Origin: Listeria seeligeri serovar 1/2b str. SLCC3954
GTDB taxonomy: Bacteria > Bacillota > Bacilli > Lactobacillales > Listeriaceae
Reading direction: 5' to 3'
Length of the DNA stretch: 64,000 nucleotides
Assembly: GCF_000027145.1 (NCBI RefSeq)
Contig: NC_013891.1
Location: 1,178,001-1,242,000, forward strand
Part shown: positions 8,692-17,280 of the stretch, in pieces
Layout of the letters: every line of letters begins with the position of its first letter
Numbering within the stretch: the stretch's first letter is position 1
Translations under genes and position numbers: made by a program
Notes under the pieces: generated by a model
The model's database searches: none
Seen by the model: the letters and a program-made list of their open reading frames with translations, nothing else
What the model was told of the DNA's origin: nothing

Positions 8692-8937
8692 TCATGAAGT
8701 GGTAAAATAGTTTGCTTGCCATCTACTAATTAAATCTTTGGCATCCTCTGTGGATAATTTTTTGTGACCGATGATTTGTTCTTTAGCAATTTCTAAGCTT
8801 TCAAAGTGATCAATTAATCGCTGTGCAGGGTTATTAATATATACATCACTTAGAAGAATGGAAGGTGTTTTTTCTGTCTCAGTAGCGTGAATTCCAACGA
8901 TATATCCCGCTGCCGTAATTAATAATAATTTATTCAT
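8692..8937 (-). CDS. Small hypothetical protein coupled to the MFS gene
   Basis: An 81-residue protein whose ATG overlaps the stop of the upstream MFS gene (ATGA arrangement), so the two are translationally coupled. The N-terminus (LLLITAAGYIVGI) is hydrophobic and the rest is soluble with a helical C-terminus. No family was recognised. A link to export of the MFS substrate is possible but unsupported. Confidence 0.6.
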   Translation of the reverse strand: MNKLLLITAAGYIVGIHATETEKTPSILLSDVYINNPAQRLIDHFESLEIAKEQIIGHKKLSTEDAKDLISRWQANYFTTS

Positions 8938-10139
8938 AGCTCTTCGCTCCCTTGTATTTGTTCTACTGTGTTATGAACCGATTTTTTTCTAGACAAAAAC
9001 ATATAAATGAAAATACAGGCAAAGGCAATCAACCCTGCAATAATATAAATGCCTTGGAACGACAGTACATGATGGATTTCGCCCATAATATAAGGACCAA
9101 TTCCTAACCCTAAATCAAGTCCAATAAAATAAGTAGATAGTCCAATCCCAATTCGATGTGGCTCACAAACCTTCAAACAAACCGCTTGGCCATTTGACAT
9201 AAAGGTGCCGTAACCTAAGCCAATCAGTCCACCTGAAATAAGTAAAATTAAACTAGAAGTCGCGGTACTTAAAACTACTAAACCAACTGCCAAAAAGATG
9301 TAACTAGGGTACATAACATATTTTTCGCCTTTCGCATCAAAGATTTTCCCGGACATCGGTCTTGTAAAGGTAATAACTAAAGCATAAACAACAAAGAAAA
9401 AAGTTCCAGCACTTACTAAATTAATTTCTCTTGCATAAGAAGCTAGGAATGTGAGTACACTGGAATAAGAAATCCCCATTAAAAAGGCAATAAACGTAAT
9501 TGGAATAACTTTGTATTCGATAAAACTTTTCACAGTCCAAGTTTGTAAAGCTTTTTTGTGTTCGGGCGTTAAAACAATATTTTTTACCGGAAGATAGAAA
9601 CAAAGAATAGCTGTTAGGAAAACAATAACAGAAGAGAAAATAATGATTGTGTAAAAATTTGTATGACTTAATAAAATCATCCCAATAAATGGCCCGATAG
9701 CAGCTGCGAGACTCGTGCTAAGGCCGTAATAATTAATTCCTTCCCCATTTCTAGATGGAGGAATGTAGGCCGTTACAATCGCGTTGGTGGCCGTAGATGT
9801 TGTTCCATACGCAAAACCATTTAAGAAGCGAATAAAGAACATTATCCCAATGGTCGGCATATATAAGTAAGCTACCGTAGTTAGTAAGAAAAATAAAATG
9901 CCATATCTTAAAACTCGCTTACGTCCTAGTAATTCTAACTTTTTACCCATATATAATCTGGCAAGTAAAGTTCCGATAATATAAATACCAGAAGCAAAAC
10001 CAGCCTCGCCAAGTGACGCATTCAACTCCTCTTGGGCAATCACGGCGATAATAACCATCAGCAAATAATAAACCAGATAAACAACAAAGTTAATCAATGT
10101 TATCAAGATAAAACCCTTATTAAATAATTTTTCTTTCAT
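8934..10139 (-). CDS. MFS transporter (multidrug-efflux type)
   Basis: A 401-residue membrane protein with about 12 hydrophobic helices. The cytoplasmic loop between TM2 and TM3 has a degenerate motif A (ARLYMGKKLELLGRKRVL). The layout fits a proton-coupled major facilitator exporter. ATG at 10139 (MKEKLFNKGFIL) has an AAAGGGA ribosome binding site; the longer open frame lacks one. It is divergent from a Crp/Fnr regulator gene, which probably controls it. Confidence 0.8.
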   Translation of the reverse strand: MKEKLFNKGFILITLINFVVYLVYYLLMVIIAVIAQEELNASLGEAGFASGIYIIGTLLARLYMGKKLELLGRKRVLRYGILFFLLTTVAYLYMPTIGIMFFIRFLNGFAYGTTSTATNAIVTAYIPPSRNGEGINYYGLSTSLAAAIGPFIGMILLSHTNFYTIIIFSSVIVFLTAILCFYLPVKNIVLTPEHKKALQTWTVKSFIEYKVIPITFIAFLMGISYSSVLTFLASYAREINLVSAGTFFFVVYALVITFTRPMSGKIFDAKGEKYVMYPSYIFLAVGLVVLSTATSSLILLISGGLIGLGYGTFMSNGQAVCLKVCEPHRIGIGLSTYFIGLDLGLGIGPYIMGEIHHVLSFQGIYIIAGLIAFACIFIYMFLSRKKSVHNTVEQIQGSEEL

Positions 10140-10344
10140 AAAAAAATCCCTTTCTACTTGTAATCTGCTATTTATTTCAGCGACAAGCAATATTATAGGG
10201 GATTTTTCTATTGGATACTTTTTAATTTGGTAAATCTTTCCGATATATACAAATATATATAACAAATGTTGAAAAAAATGGTAATATTATTTTGTATGAT
10301 TAATAAGTTAGTTTTATTAGAACGAATAAAAAGGACGGTGCAAA

Positions 10345-11004
10345 ATGGATTATGACATACTTAATAACTACGTAAGTTCCAATGATTTCCAAATAATCAC
10401 TAGAAAAAAACGGAAATATTTAACTTATGAAGGACTAGAAGATTCTTATGTCTATATATTAAAAAAGGGAATTATTAAAACAAGTATTATTTCTAGAGAT
10501 GGCCGAGAATTTAATCTAGGCTATATCAATAAAATGGACATTGTATCTCTTTTAAAAGATGAGTACTCTCAGTTTGCCAATGCACCATTTAACATTCGTG
10601 TGGAATCAGACAGTGCTGAGCTTTATCAAATTGACCGGGTTCGATTTTGGAAAGACGTCAATCAGGATCAGGATTTGCAATTTTATGTAAAAGATTATTA
10701 TCGAACACGATTGCTCCAATCTATTAAAAAAATGCAACAAATGCTGATGAATGGGAAATTGGGCGCAATCTGTACTCAATTATATGAGCTTTATACTTTA
10801 TTCGGAGTGGAAATAGAAGACGACCAATATTTAATCGACTTTTTGGTGAGTAACGAAGAAATTGGTCATTTTTGTGGGATAAATTCTGCGAGTAGCGTCA
10901 ATCGTATTTTTCAACAATTGAAAACAGAAGGGGTAATTACGATGCGTAATCGCTATATCATTATAAAAAAATTAGATGTTATCCAAGAAAACGTTATTTT
11001 TTAA
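10345..11004 (+). CDS. Crp/Fnr-family transcriptional regulator
   Basis: A 219-residue protein. Residues ~20-110 form a cyclic-nucleotide-binding-like beta roll (YVYILKKGIIKTSIISRDGREFNLGYINKMDI), followed by a long dimerisation helix and a C-terminal winged helix (SNEEIGHFCGINSASSVNRIFQQLKTEGVI). No iron-sulfur cysteines are arranged as in Fnr, so it is more like PrfA or other Listeria Crp/Fnr members. It is divergently transcribed from the MFS gene, a usual arrangement for a local regulator. Confidence 0.8.
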   Translation: MDYDILNNYVSSNDFQIITRKKRKYLTYEGLEDSYVYILKKGIIKTSIISRDGREFNLGYINKMDIVSLLKDEYSQFANAPFNIRVESDSAELYQIDRVRFWKDVNQDQDLQFYVKDYYRTRLLQSIKKMQQMLMNGKLGAICTQLYELYTLFGVEIEDDQYLIDFLVSNEEIGHFCGINSASSVNRIFQQLKTEGVITMRNRYIIIKKLDVIQENVIF

Positions 11005-11015
11005 TAGAATCCATT

Positions 11016-11052
11016 AGAAAAGCACTGCAAAAGTTGACTGCAGTGCTTTTCT
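11016..11052. terminator. Bidirectional terminator
   Basis: AGAAAAGCACTGCA pairs with TGCAGTGCTTTTCT between the Crp/Fnr gene and the converging small membrane protein gene. Confidence 0.85.
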
Positions 11053-11245
11053 ATCCTCTTTTTTTAAACGAATAGCGGATTCTAAGTGTAATTGCCCCAA
11101 TAATGATTAACAATAAGCCAACCATCAAGTTTTCTAAATCACTAAAATCCCAGAAAATCGAAATCCCAATGTTAGATAGTCCTAAAAAAACAAAAACCAA
11201 GCCGACAACAAGCAAAACGATATATGCTGGTTTAGACATTTTCAT
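11051..11245 (-). CDS. Small two-helix membrane protein
   Basis: A 64-residue protein with two hydrophobic segments (about residues 7-28 and 38-55) and a basic tail (RIRYSFKKRG). GAGGCG lies upstream of the ATG. No family was recognised. It may be transcribed with or separately from the YitT gene upstream; 64 bp separate them. Confidence 0.55.
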   Translation of the reverse strand: MKMSKPAYIVLLVVGLVFVFLGLSNIGISIFWDFSDLENLMVGLLLIIIGAITLRIRYSFKKRG

Positions 11246-11309
11246 AAGGACGCCTCACTTACTAATAATAATTTCCCCATTATTGTAACATAAGTTACGG
11301 TTTTCGACA

Positions 11310-12155
11310 TTATTCGCTTGTTATTTGTTTTGTAAAACCTTCACCAACGACACTTTGAACATCATTAATAATAAAGAACGCTTTTTCATCATACTTATTA
11401 ACGATTTTTGTGAGCGGCAGAAGTTGATCGCGGCTAATAACAATATAGAGAATTTTTTTATCTTGGCGCATGTAAAATCCTTGTCCATTGAATAAAGTAA
11501 TGCCTCGTTCAAGGGTCGCGTCAATTTCAGTGGCAATTTCTTCATAATGGTCAGAAATAATCGTAACAGATTTTTTAGGGTTATAACCTTCTAGTATGAA
11601 ATCAAGTACTTTGGTCGAAATATAAAGCGAAGCAACCGTAAATAACATATTTTCAAAACCAATAACAAATACAGAAGGAATAACCACAATTAAGTCAAAG
11701 AATAGCAAAGCATAACTCGTATTCCAACCAAGGTATTTATTGGCAATTTTCGCCAAAATAGCACTTCCAGCAGTTGTTCCACCACCGTTCATAATAAGTC
11801 CCATTCCAATACCCATTAGTATCCCAGCGAATATTGCTGCAACAATAGTTTGATTAGCAACAAAAGCAAGTGGTTCTGAAAAATGCAAGAATAGGGAGGT
11901 AAAGCTAATTGCGACAATCGTCCAAACAATCGTCATCCGGTCAAGAAATTTGTAACCAATGACGAGCAAAATCCCATTAAATATTAGCGTCGTTACAGCA
12001 GGTGTCCAGCCGAGTAAGTAATAAAGCATCATCGTTAACCCAGTAACGCCACCTTCACCAAGATTATTTGGGATAGCGAAAACATTCACTGCGAGCGAGA
12101 AAATTAGCGCTCCTACAACAATTTTTGCGATGTTCCATCCAGTTTTCTTTTTCAT
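11310..12155 (-). CDS. YitT-family (DUF161/DUF2179) membrane protein
   Basis: A 281-residue protein. It has several TM helices up to about residue 190, with the family pattern PNNLGEGGVTGLTMMLYYLLG near the start and NGGGTTAGSAILAKI in the middle. A C-terminal ~80-residue soluble DUF2179-like domain follows (...VTIISDHYEEIA...RGITLFNGQGFY...). Function is unknown. Start 12155 gives an 8-nt spacing from AGGAG; the ATG at 12161 is only 2 nt away. The gene follows a leader with a terminator-like hairpin. Confidence 0.8.
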   Translation of the reverse strand: MKKKTGWNIAKIVVGALIFSLAVNVFAIPNNLGEGGVTGLTMMLYYLLGWTPAVTTLIFNGILLVIGYKFLDRMTIVWTIVAISFTSLFLHFSEPLAFVANQTIVAAIFAGILMGIGMGLIMNGGGTTAGSAILAKIANKYLGWNTSYALLFFDLIVVIPSVFVIGFENMLFTVASLYISTKVLDFILEGYNPKKSVTIISDHYEEIATEIDATLERGITLFNGQGFYMRQDKKILYIVISRDQLLPLTKIVNKYDEKAFFIINDVQSVVGEGFTKQITSE

Positions 12156-12180
12156 CTTCATTTCTCCTTTCCACACAAAA

Positions 12181-12300
12181 AAAGACCCAAGAATACCACC
12201 AAATCGGCACTCTGGAGTCTTTTTATAAAAAAAGCATTAACTGACATCTCTGCCATTAATTGTCTCACCATAAAAAATTGCTATTCATTTTAATACAATT
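12181..12300 (-). promoter_or_regulatory. Candidate attenuator leader of the YitT gene
   Basis: Read on the minus strand, a promoter (TTGAAG, 16 bp, TATATT; around 12307-12334) is followed by a ~110-nt leader. The leader contains ATTAA-TGGCAGAGATGTCAG-TTAAT and then a long stem, AAAAGACTCC pairing with GGGTCTTTTT, ending in a T run directly upstream of the gene's ribosome binding site. A terminator inside a 5' UTR implies conditional read-through. I could not match it to a known riboswitch or T-box. Confidence 0.5.
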
Positions 12301-12350
12301 TACAATATACCATAAAAATAATGACCTTCAAGCACTTTTAAGTAAAAAAA

Positions 12351-12458
12351 TTAACCAAAAATAGCTAAGAATGGCATTAAATTAAGTAAAAATAATCCGA
12401 TAAGAACACTGATAACAATTTTAATGACAAGTGGTTTTTCGCTTGCTGTTTTTTTCAT
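12351..12458 (-). CDS. Unannotated 35-residue membrane peptide
   Basis: An ATG preceded by GGGGGAAATAAT encodes MKKTASEKPLVIKIVISVLI and then GLFLLNLMPFLAIFG, a single basic-to-hydrophobic TM segment. A clear ribosome binding site and a second small ORF 24 bp upstream on the same strand support expression. Function is unknown. Confidence 0.5.
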   Translation of the reverse strand: MKKTASEKPLVIKIVISVLIGLFLLNLMPFLAIFG

Positions 12459-12482
12459 ATTATTTCCCCCTTTAACTTACGC

Positions 12483-12620
12483 TTACTTTGCCCAGTGCAC
12501 AAACTCATTTTTAAGTGGCATATAAGTGGCAGTTTTTTTCTTATAAATTTGGTAAGCAAGTAAAAATCCTAAAAATGCTGGAACGATTATAGCGACAATG
12601 GTTAAAATAACTTTAGTCAA
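12483..12620 (-). CDS. Unannotated 45-residue single-TM peptide
   Basis: A TTG start, 8 nt after AGGAGG, encodes a peptide with one N-terminal TM helix (VILTIVAIIVPAFLGFLLAY) followed by a basic, soluble tail ending VHWAK. It lies just upstream of the 35-residue ORF on the same strand, so the two probably share a transcript. It reads away from the divergent treR. Function is unknown. Confidence 0.5.
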   Translation of the reverse strand: MTKVILTIVAIIVPAFLGFLLAYQIYKKKTATYMPLKNEFVHWAK

Positions 12621-12769
12621 AAAAATTACCTCCTCTTAAATCAAACACTTGAACAATACTTTCTAATATTAGTGTACCAAATTTCACGTGATTTTGGTAA
12701 TAAAGTGGGTTAATAAATTTCGGTTACATTTAATTGCAAATATGCTACAATTACGGTGGGTGAATTAAT

Positions 12770-13486
12770 TTGAATAAAAAAAATAAGTTTTTCGATATTT
12801 ATTTAGAACTAGAGCAAGATATTACATCAGGCGTTTATCCAGCAGGGACATTACTTCCAAGTGAAAATGTTCTGGCTAAGCGTTTTTCAGTATCCCGTGA
12901 AACTATTAGAAAAGCACTCGTATTATTACTCGAAAATGGTTGCATTCAGAAGCTTCAAGGAAAAGGATCCATTGTCATTGATCGAGAGCGATATTCATTT
13001 CCCGTTTCTGGACTTACTAGCTTTAAGGAATTGCAAGAGTCTGAGCATATGAACGCGACAACAAAAGTCCTTAAAAATGAACGAACAACCTTACCAGACC
13101 GAATTGCTGACTTTGCGGGACTTCCGCGTGGGTCTTCATGTCTCGAAATTTTACGAGTACGTTATTTAGAAGAAGAAGCAACTATATTAGATTATGATTA
13201 TTTACTAGATGAAACGACCGAACAAATTGAAAACAGTATCCTCGAAGATTCGCTGTATCAATATTTAGAGAATGAAAAAGGCTACGAAATAAGTTATGCG
13301 CAAAAAGAAATTACTGTGGAGCCGTTAAATGCTACTGATAAAAAATATTTAGCACTTCATGGCGATACACATGTTGTTGTCGTAAAAAGCACGGTATTTT
13401 TAAAAGATACTACGCTATTTCAATATACAGAATCTCGGCATCGTCTGGATAAGTTTCGTTTTATTGATTTTGCTAGAAGGCGCTAA
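12770..13486 (+). CDS. treR: Trehalose operon repressor, GntR family
   Basis: A 238-residue protein with a TTG start behind GGTGGG. The N-terminal GntR winged helix (LPSENVLAKRFSVSRETIRKALVLLLENGCIQKLQGKGSIV) is followed by a UTRA ligand-binding domain (~95-235). It is adjacent to treA and the trehalose PTS gene, with the palindrome expected for TreR in front of the PTS gene. In B. subtilis TreR senses trehalose-6-phosphate. A terminator separates it from the converging treA. Confidence 0.88.
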   Translation: MNKKNKFFDIYLELEQDITSGVYPAGTLLPSENVLAKRFSVSRETIRKALVLLLENGCIQKLQGKGSIVIDRERYSFPVSGLTSFKELQESEHMNATTKVLKNERTTLPDRIADFAGLPRGSSCLEILRVRYLEEEATILDYDYLLDETTEQIENSILEDSLYQYLENEKGYEISYAQKEITVEPLNATDKKYLALHGDTHVVVVKSTVFLKDTTLFQYTESRHRLDKFRFIDFARRR

Positions 13487-13516
13487 AAAGCCCGAGAAAA
13501 TGTCTCGGGCTTTTTA
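13486..13516. terminator. Bidirectional terminator between treR and treA
   Basis: AAAAGCCCGAGA pairs with TCTCGGGCTTTT around a 5-nt loop. Confidence 0.9.
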
Positions 13517-15163
13517 TTATTGAAGTAAAGTTAATGTTTCGTATGGAGAAAGCTCTATAGTCGAAGTAAGCTCTTCCCGCGGATAGTTAGAAAGTAAGAT
13601 TTTGGCATTCGAGAATTCACTAGGAAGCGTTAAAATCTGCTTTTCTGCAGCAAAGTTGTGAATCGAGAGTAGCTTAGAATCTTCAAGTGAACGTGTATAA
13701 GCGATAATAGAATCTTCATCTGTAAGAGCAGGTTTATAATCACCGCTTTGAATGACAGGATATTTTTTCCGTAGAGCTATTAATTTTTGGTAAAAATAGA
13801 AAATACTTGTTTTCGTTTGTAAAGCCTGCTGAACATTAATTTCATTTGCATTTTCCGCTACGTTTAGCCAAGGTTTTCCAGTTGTAAAACCTGCATTTTC
13901 AGTGTCATCCCACTGCATTGGTGTGCGGCTATTATCACGGGAGCGTTCTTTAATAATCGCCATAACTTCTGATTCAGAAAATCCTTGCTGTTGTAAAATA
14001 TCGAAATGATTTAGCGTTTCAATATCAACATAATCATTAATCGTAGGGAATTTTGGATTCATCATCCCAATTTCTTCTCCCATGTAAACAAATGGAGTAC
14101 CACGCATAAAATGAGTTGTTGCAGCAAGTAGGGTAGCTGCATGATAATTATGTTCAGGCGCATCAGAGACAAATCGTCCCAGAGCTCTTGGCTGATCATG
14201 ATTGTTCCAAAATAGCGCATCCCAACCATTTTCCTCAGACATTGCTACTTGCCATGTATGGAAAATAGATTTTAAAGTTGCAAAATTCATTTCCCCTAAA
14301 CGCCACTTTTCGCCATTTGGTTAATCTACTTTCAGATGATGAAAATGAAATACCATGGATAATTCTTTTTCTTCCGGATTACTATAGCGAACGCAATTTG
14401 CGATATCAGTAGACGACATCTCACCAACAGTAATAATTGGCTTTTCACCAAAAGTACGTTCATGTAGTTCCTTCAAATAAGTGTGGATATTAGGGCCATC
14501 TGTATAGAAACGTCTGCCATCACCTTCAAAATCATCTTCTAAAAATTTAGGTTTCGAAATGACATTAAGGACATCAAGCCGAAAACCTTCCACACCTTTA
14601 TCAATCCAAAAATTCACTACATCATAAAGTGCATTTCGGACATTTGGATTAGCCCAGTTCAAATCAGCTTGTGTGACATCATATAAATGCAAGTAATACT
14701 CTGTCGAATTGGGTAATTTTTCCCACGCATTACCACCAAATTTGGATTCCCAGTTTGTTGGAGGGGTGCCATCTGTATTACCTTCACGGAAAAAATAGAA
14801 GTCACGGTAGAATGGGTCACCCGCCAAAGCCTTTTGAAACCAAGGATGTTCAGTAGAAGTATGATTAAGTACTAAATCAATCATAATTCCAATGTTTCTT
14901 TTTTTTCCTTCACGAATCAGTGTAGAAACATCGTCCATCGTTCCAAACAACGGATCAACAGCTGTATAGTTGGATATATCATAACCGTTATCATTTTGAG
15001 GGGAAGGATAAAATGGATTAATCCAAATCATTTCAATCCCTAATTTTTGTAAATAGTCAAGCTTAGCAGTGATTCCGGGAATATCACCAATCCCGTCACT
15101 ATTTGTATCGAAAAAAGATTTTGGATAAACTTGATAAATTGTTTTTTGAGCAAAAGTTGTCAT
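13517..15163 (-). pseudogene. treA: Trehalose-6-phosphate hydrolase, interrupted by an in-frame stop
   Basis: The frame from ATG 15163 to 13517 would encode 548 residues, the usual TreA length (GH13, phospho-alpha-1,1-glucosidase: trehalose-6-P to glucose plus glucose-6-P). Codon 281 is TAA (14321-14323), inside the context HLKVD-stop-PNGEKW, where relatives have Tyr. The frame is unbroken on both sides. The nucleophile Asp197 (GFRLDV) and acid/base Glu248 (VGEM) lie before the stop. The third catalytic Asp323 (NNHDQP) lies after it, so neither piece can be active. An ATG at codon 292 could restart translation but would lack most of the barrel. Only 18 bp separate it from treB. Confidence 0.85.
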
Positions 15164-15181
15164 ATAGAAAAGCCTCACTTT

Positions 15182-16666
15182 TTAGTTGGTTGTTTTGGCA
15201 GACTCACGATACTCTTTTTTTCCAAAAGTACGAATTGGTGCAGTGTCTACTTTGTTTAAAATATTATATTTGCGGAATAGAACAGTAAGAATGAATGGAA
15301 CAACAATGGTAATCAGCATACATATCGCGAATATAGCATAATATTTTGGATTAATGGAAAGAATTCCTGGTAAGCCACCGACACCAATAGAATTTGCCAT
15401 TACTCCGCTTGAAACAGAGACGACTGCGGCGATAGCTGAGCCAATCATTGCAGCTACGAATGGGTATAGGTATTTTAAATTAATACCGAACATCGCTGGC
15501 TCAGTCACTCCAAGATAACAAGAAATAGTTGCCGGAATCGACACTTGCTCTTCTTTTTCATTTCCGCGATGTAAGAAAATTATTGCTAAAACAGCCGAAC
15601 CTTGTGCGATATTTGAAAGAGCAATCATCGGCCATAGATTCGTACCACCAAATTGACTCATCAATTGTAAATCAATCGCATTCGTCATATGATGGAGTCC
15701 GGTTACAACGAGCGGGGCATACAAGAAGCCAAATAGGGCAGCGAATAACCAGCTAAGTCCACCTGTTAAACCAGCATAAACCACGTTCGAAATCGCATCA
15801 CCAATTTTCCATCCAATTGGTCCAAGAATGACATGCGCTGCAAGAACTGTTGGTACAAGGGCGAAAAACGGAACAAAAATCATTGAAATAGCATTCGGAA
15901 TAAATTTACGCAACCAAATTTCTAAATAGGCGAGTAAAAATCCAGCCATAATTGCTGGAATAACTTGTGCTTGATACCCAATCATTTGCACTTGAGCAAA
16001 GCCGAAGTCCCAAACTGGTATATCGCCAGCTTTTGTTTCAACCACACTATAAGCATTTAGTAGTTGAGGTGAAACGAGCGTCAAACCAAGAACAATCCCA
16101 AGAATTTGAGTTGTACCCATTTTTTTCGCAATTGACCAGGTAATTCCAACTGGTAAGAAGTGGAAGACAGCTTCTCCAATCAACCATAAGAAACTATAAA
16201 CGCCTGCCCAAAATGGATAGACATCAACAATCGTTTTCGTACCATCTTCTAAAAATTTAATATCCCCAATGACGTTACGGAAACCAAGAATAAGACCACC
16301 AACAACAATAGCGGGAATGAGTGGTGTGAATATTTCTGCCAGTCCTGCAAGCATTCGTTGAAGTATACTCATATTTTTCTTCGCATCTACTTTGGCATCT
16401 TCTTTATTGACACCTTCAATTCCACTAATTTTCGAAAATTCATTATAAAAAATAGCTACATCATTACCAATAATTACTTGGAATTGTCCAGCTTGTGTGA
16501 ATGTACCTTTTACCGCTGGAAGGTCTTCAATAGCTTCGATGTCTGCATTATCTGGATTTTGTAAAACAAAGCGCATTCGAGTAGCACAGTGTGTGACAGA
16601 AGAAATATTTTCTTTGCCACCGATTAATGTTAAGAGCTCACTTGCATCCTTTTTATAGTCAACCAT
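15182..16666 (-). CDS. treB: PTS trehalose-specific EIIBC component
   Basis: A 494-residue protein. The N-terminal EIIB domain carries the phosphocysteine in SVTHCATRMRF (~residue 25), followed by a linker and a multi-TM EIIC domain of the glucose/sucrose class (PLIPAIVVGG, GLHHMTNAIDLQ, GVTEPAMFGINL). There is no EIIA, so it presumably uses one supplied in trans. It imports and phosphorylates trehalose. ATG at 16666 has AAAGGAGGAAGC upstream. It is the first gene of a treB-treA operon preceded by TreR and cre-like sites. Confidence 0.88.
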   Translation of the reverse strand: MVDYKKDASELLTLIGGKENISSVTHCATRMRFVLQNPDNADIEAIEDLPAVKGTFTQAGQFQVIIGNDVAIFYNEFSKISGIEGVNKEDAKVDAKKNMSILQRMLAGLAEIFTPLIPAIVVGGLILGFRNVIGDIKFLEDGTKTIVDVYPFWAGVYSFLWLIGEAVFHFLPVGITWSIAKKMGTTQILGIVLGLTLVSPQLLNAYSVVETKAGDIPVWDFGFAQVQMIGYQAQVIPAIMAGFLLAYLEIWLRKFIPNAISMIFVPFFALVPTVLAAHVILGPIGWKIGDAISNVVYAGLTGGLSWLFAALFGFLYAPLVVTGLHHMTNAIDLQLMSQFGGTNLWPMIALSNIAQGSAVLAIIFLHRGNEKEEQVSIPATISCYLGVTEPAMFGINLKYLYPFVAAMIGSAIAAVVSVSSGVMANSIGVGGLPGILSINPKYYAIFAICMLITIVVPFILTVLFRKYNILNKVDTAPIRTFGKKEYRESAKTTN

Positions 16667-16684
16667 AAAGCTTCCTCCTTTTTT

Positions 16685-16702
16685 AACTTGTATATACAAG
16701 TT
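16685..16702 (-). promoter_or_regulatory. TreR operator
   Basis: The perfect palindrome AACTTGTATATACAAGTT contains TTGTATATACAA, the half-site pair bound by B. subtilis TreR. It lies between the -10 element and the treB ribosome binding site. Confidence 0.85.
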
Positions 16703-16712
16703 GTTCGCCATT

Positions 16713-16744
16713 ACTATACTATAAAAAAAGTGAAAGCGCAACCA
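16713..16744 (-). promoter_or_regulatory. treB promoter with overlapping cre-like site
   Basis: On the minus strand, -35 TTGCGC (16736-16741), a 17-bp spacer and -10 TATAGT (16713-16718). TGAAAGCGCAACCA at 16731-16744 covers the -35 box. It resembles a CcpA cre site (TGWAANCGNTNWCA) with two mismatches. Catabolite repression of the operon is therefore likely. Confidence 0.7.
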
Positions 16745-16772
16745 CTTTATATGATAAAATGAAAAAGAAGGA

Positions 16773-17243
16773 GTGAGAAAATTAAAACATATGAGAACTG
16801 TAGCGATAATCATCCACGATAATAAAATTTTATTTCACTCGAGTCAAGATAATGATTACTGGACTCTTCCAGGCGGCGCGGTAGAACAAGAATTTATAAA
16901 AGAAGGCTTAATTAGGGAAATGAGAGAAGAGTTAGGGGAAGAAGTGATTGTTCGAGAATTAAAAATTATTGCGGAAAACAAGTTTATGTACCGTGAAAGT
17001 GAAATAGATAGTATCGAGTTTTATTTTTCGGTAAAACTTCCTGAAGACAGTTCGTTAATTGCGCAAAATTCATTTACCAAGGTAGAAGAATTTGGTCAAT
17101 TTAATGAAGAACTCTATATGCTTACATTTAAATGGATTGATATTAGTAAGCTGGCAGAATTCTTGATATTACCCAGATTTCTTGTGACAGAATTGCAAAA
17201 TTTGAAGGAAAATCAAGTGAAACACATTGAAAACAACATATAA
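16773..17243 (+). CDS. Nudix hydrolase
   Basis: About 150 residues with the Nudix box in GGAVEQEFIKEGLIREMREELGEE (G-x5-E-x7-REU-x-EE), preceded by DNDYWTLPGG. The C-terminal half resembles ADP-ribose or (d)NTP Nudix members, but the substrate is not predictable. The start is uncertain: GTG at 16773 abuts AAGGAG, and ATG at 16791 is about 18 nt from it. It is divergent from treB. Confidence 0.8.
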   Translation: MRKLKHMRTVAIIIHDNKILFHSSQDNDYWTLPGGAVEQEFIKEGLIREMREELGEEVIVRELKIIAENKFMYRESEIDSIEFYFSVKLPEDSSLIAQNSFTKVEEFGQFNEELYMLTFKWIDISKLAEFLILPRFLVTELQNLKENQVKHIENNI

Positions 17244-17275
17244 AAAAACCACGAAAATTAGCTTTCGTGGTTTTT
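17242..17275. terminator. Bidirectional terminator
   Basis: AAAAACCACGAAA pairs with TTTCGTGGTTTTT between converging genes. Confidence 0.9.
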
Positions 17276-17280
17276 GGAAT

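Noticed and set aside
10140-10265. Longer N-terminus for the MFS transporter
   Set aside because: The extra residues have no ribosome binding site and precede a clear MKEKLF start with AAAGGGA.
13517-15178. Two separate genes (N- and C-terminal alpha-amylase pieces)
   Set aside because: They share the same frame, and continuing through the single TAA gives a normal 548-residue TreA, so this is one interrupted gene.
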